Positions 63,386 through 64,000 of a stretch of 64,000 bases of DNA are shown in pieces. The stretch is from assembly GCF_022024055.1 (NCBI RefSeq), contig NZ_CP091788.1, positions 806,001-870,000 on the forward strand. The letters are read 5' to 3'. The notes beneath the pieces are model-generated. The model saw nothing but the letters and a program-made list of their open reading frames with translations, was not told where the DNA came from and ran no database searches. Origin of the DNA: Prevotella sp. E2-28. GTDB taxonomy: Bacteria > Bacteroidota > Bacteroidia > Bacteroidales > Bacteroidaceae. The number at the start of each line of letters is the position of its first letter. Positions within the stretch are counted from its first letter, which is position 1. A program made the translations under genes and the position numbers.

Positions 63386-64000
63386 ATGAGATTAATTATT
63401 GAACCTAACTATGATTTGATGTCTCAGTGGGCAGCAAATTATGTCGTAGCAAAGATCAATGCTGCAAAGCCAACGGCTGAGAAGCCTTTTGTACTGGGAC
63501 TACCTACTGGCTCATCACCTATCGGTATGTATCGTGCTTTGGTGAAAGCTTATCAGGAGGGTAAGGTATCTTTCAAGAATGTTGTTACCTTTAACATGGA
63601 CGAGTATGTTGGTCTGCCCGTAGAGCACCCTGAAAGTTATCACTCTTTCATGTTTACTAACCTGTTCAATCACATTGACTGTCCTAAAGAGAATATCCAT
63701 ATCCTCAATGGTAATGCACCCGACCTCGCTGCTGAGTGCGCTAACTATGAGAAGGAAATTGAGAAGTTCGGTGGTATTGACCTGTTCCTCGGTGGTATCG
63801 GCCCCGATGGCCATATCGCTTTCAATGAGCCTGGCTCAAGCCTGACCAGTCGTACACGTCAGAAGACCCTCACAACTGACACCATTATTGCCAACTGCCG
63901 TTTCTTCGACAACGACGTTAATAAGGTGCCTAAGACTGCTCTCACCGTTGGTGTTGGTACAGTGATGGCTGCTAAGGAGGTGATGATTTTGGTGAATGGT
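63386..64000 (+). CDS. nagB: Glucosamine-6-phosphate deaminase, 3'-truncated by window end
   Basis: Starts at 63386 ([20 protein letters not shown]) and runs off the window after 205 codons. '[20 protein letters not shown]', '[20 protein letters not shown]' and '[20 protein letters not shown]' are the substrate and catalytic segments of NagB. It converts glucosamine-6-phosphate to fructose-6-phosphate and ammonia, the last step of amino-sugar use. It lies 15 bp after the M6 peptidase gene. Confidence 0.96.
   Translation, partial: MRLIIEPNYDLMSQWAANYVVAKINAAKPTAEKPFVLGLPTGSSPIGMYRALVKAYQEGKVSFKNVVTFNMDEYVGLPVEHPESYHSFMFTNLFNHIDCPKENIHILNGNAPDLAAECANYEKEIEKFGGIDLFLGGIGPDGHIAFNEPGSSLTSRTRQKTLTTDTIIANCRFFDNDVNKVPKTALTVGVGTVMAAKEVMILVNG

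Overview
The window comes from a Bacteroidetes genome, most likely a gut or rumen member of the Prevotellaceae. The evidence is paired SusC/SusD genes, lipoproteins with fasciclin domains, promoters of the Bacteroidetes type (TTTG, 19-20 bp, TAnnTTTG), almost no Shine-Dalgarno sites, and many secreted proteins ending in a 'YDLQGR...NGKKV' style tail. No rRNA, tRNA, CRISPR array, phage or transposase gene was recognised. The genus is an inference.

Layout. 1-6753: the end of a rhamnogalacturonan lyase (PL11) carrying autotransporter-like repeats, then a secreted protein of unknown function. 7261-25030: a seven-gene block encoding FAS1 lipoprotein, SusC, SusD, FAS1, FAS1, SusC and SusD, with no glycan-cleaving enzyme inside it. 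25161-28759: a glutamate synthase small-subunit type oxidoreductase, a TlpA-like thioredoxin and an Ntn-hydrolase. 28784-35994: a TfoX-like protein, a TonB-dependent receptor, a membrane-anchored LytTR regulator, and a five-gene operon (LiaF-like, alpha/beta hydrolase, zinc ribbon/flavin-binding protein, isochorismatase-like, CAT-like). 36111-37505: a DUF4419 protein. 37676-45626: a pectin operon with a double-domain esterase, a second PL11 lyase and a GH97 glycosidase. 45736-53682: a beta-helix lipoprotein, a BspA-like leucine-rich-repeat protein, a small HTH regulator and a third PL11 lyase, with long repeat-rich intergenic tracts. 53796-64000: housekeeping genes hflX, DUF4954, M16 peptidase, class I fumarase, M6 peptidase, and the start of nagB.

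How the genes fit together. Three PL11 lyases, an acetylesterase-like enzyme and a GH97 enzyme point to breakdown of rhamnogalacturonan I from pectin. The SusC/SusD pairs would import oligosaccharides, and the FAS1 lipoproteins probably act as accessory surface proteins. The TonB receptor, the LytTR regulator and the LiaF operon look like one regulon, because three promoters around the regulator share an operator-like motif.

Most unusual content. (1) An 8-nt repeat is used in two orientations: as GGTAAAAA in 5' leaders and as TTTTTACC inside signal-peptide codons, where it reads as the same hydrophobic octapeptide in every frame. (2) Other short repeats (7 and 9 nt) form a second signal peptide and the linkers before two C-terminal tails. 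(3) Three intergenic arrays are built of degenerate 22-bp units. (4) A structured RNA of about 340 nt with a perfect promoter, mutually exclusive pairings and a terminator-like 3' end lies just upstream of the BspA-like gene. (5) Terminator hairpins are fused to the next gene's promoter, with the -33 box in the hairpin loop. No database search or folding program could be run, so family names rest on recognised motifs.
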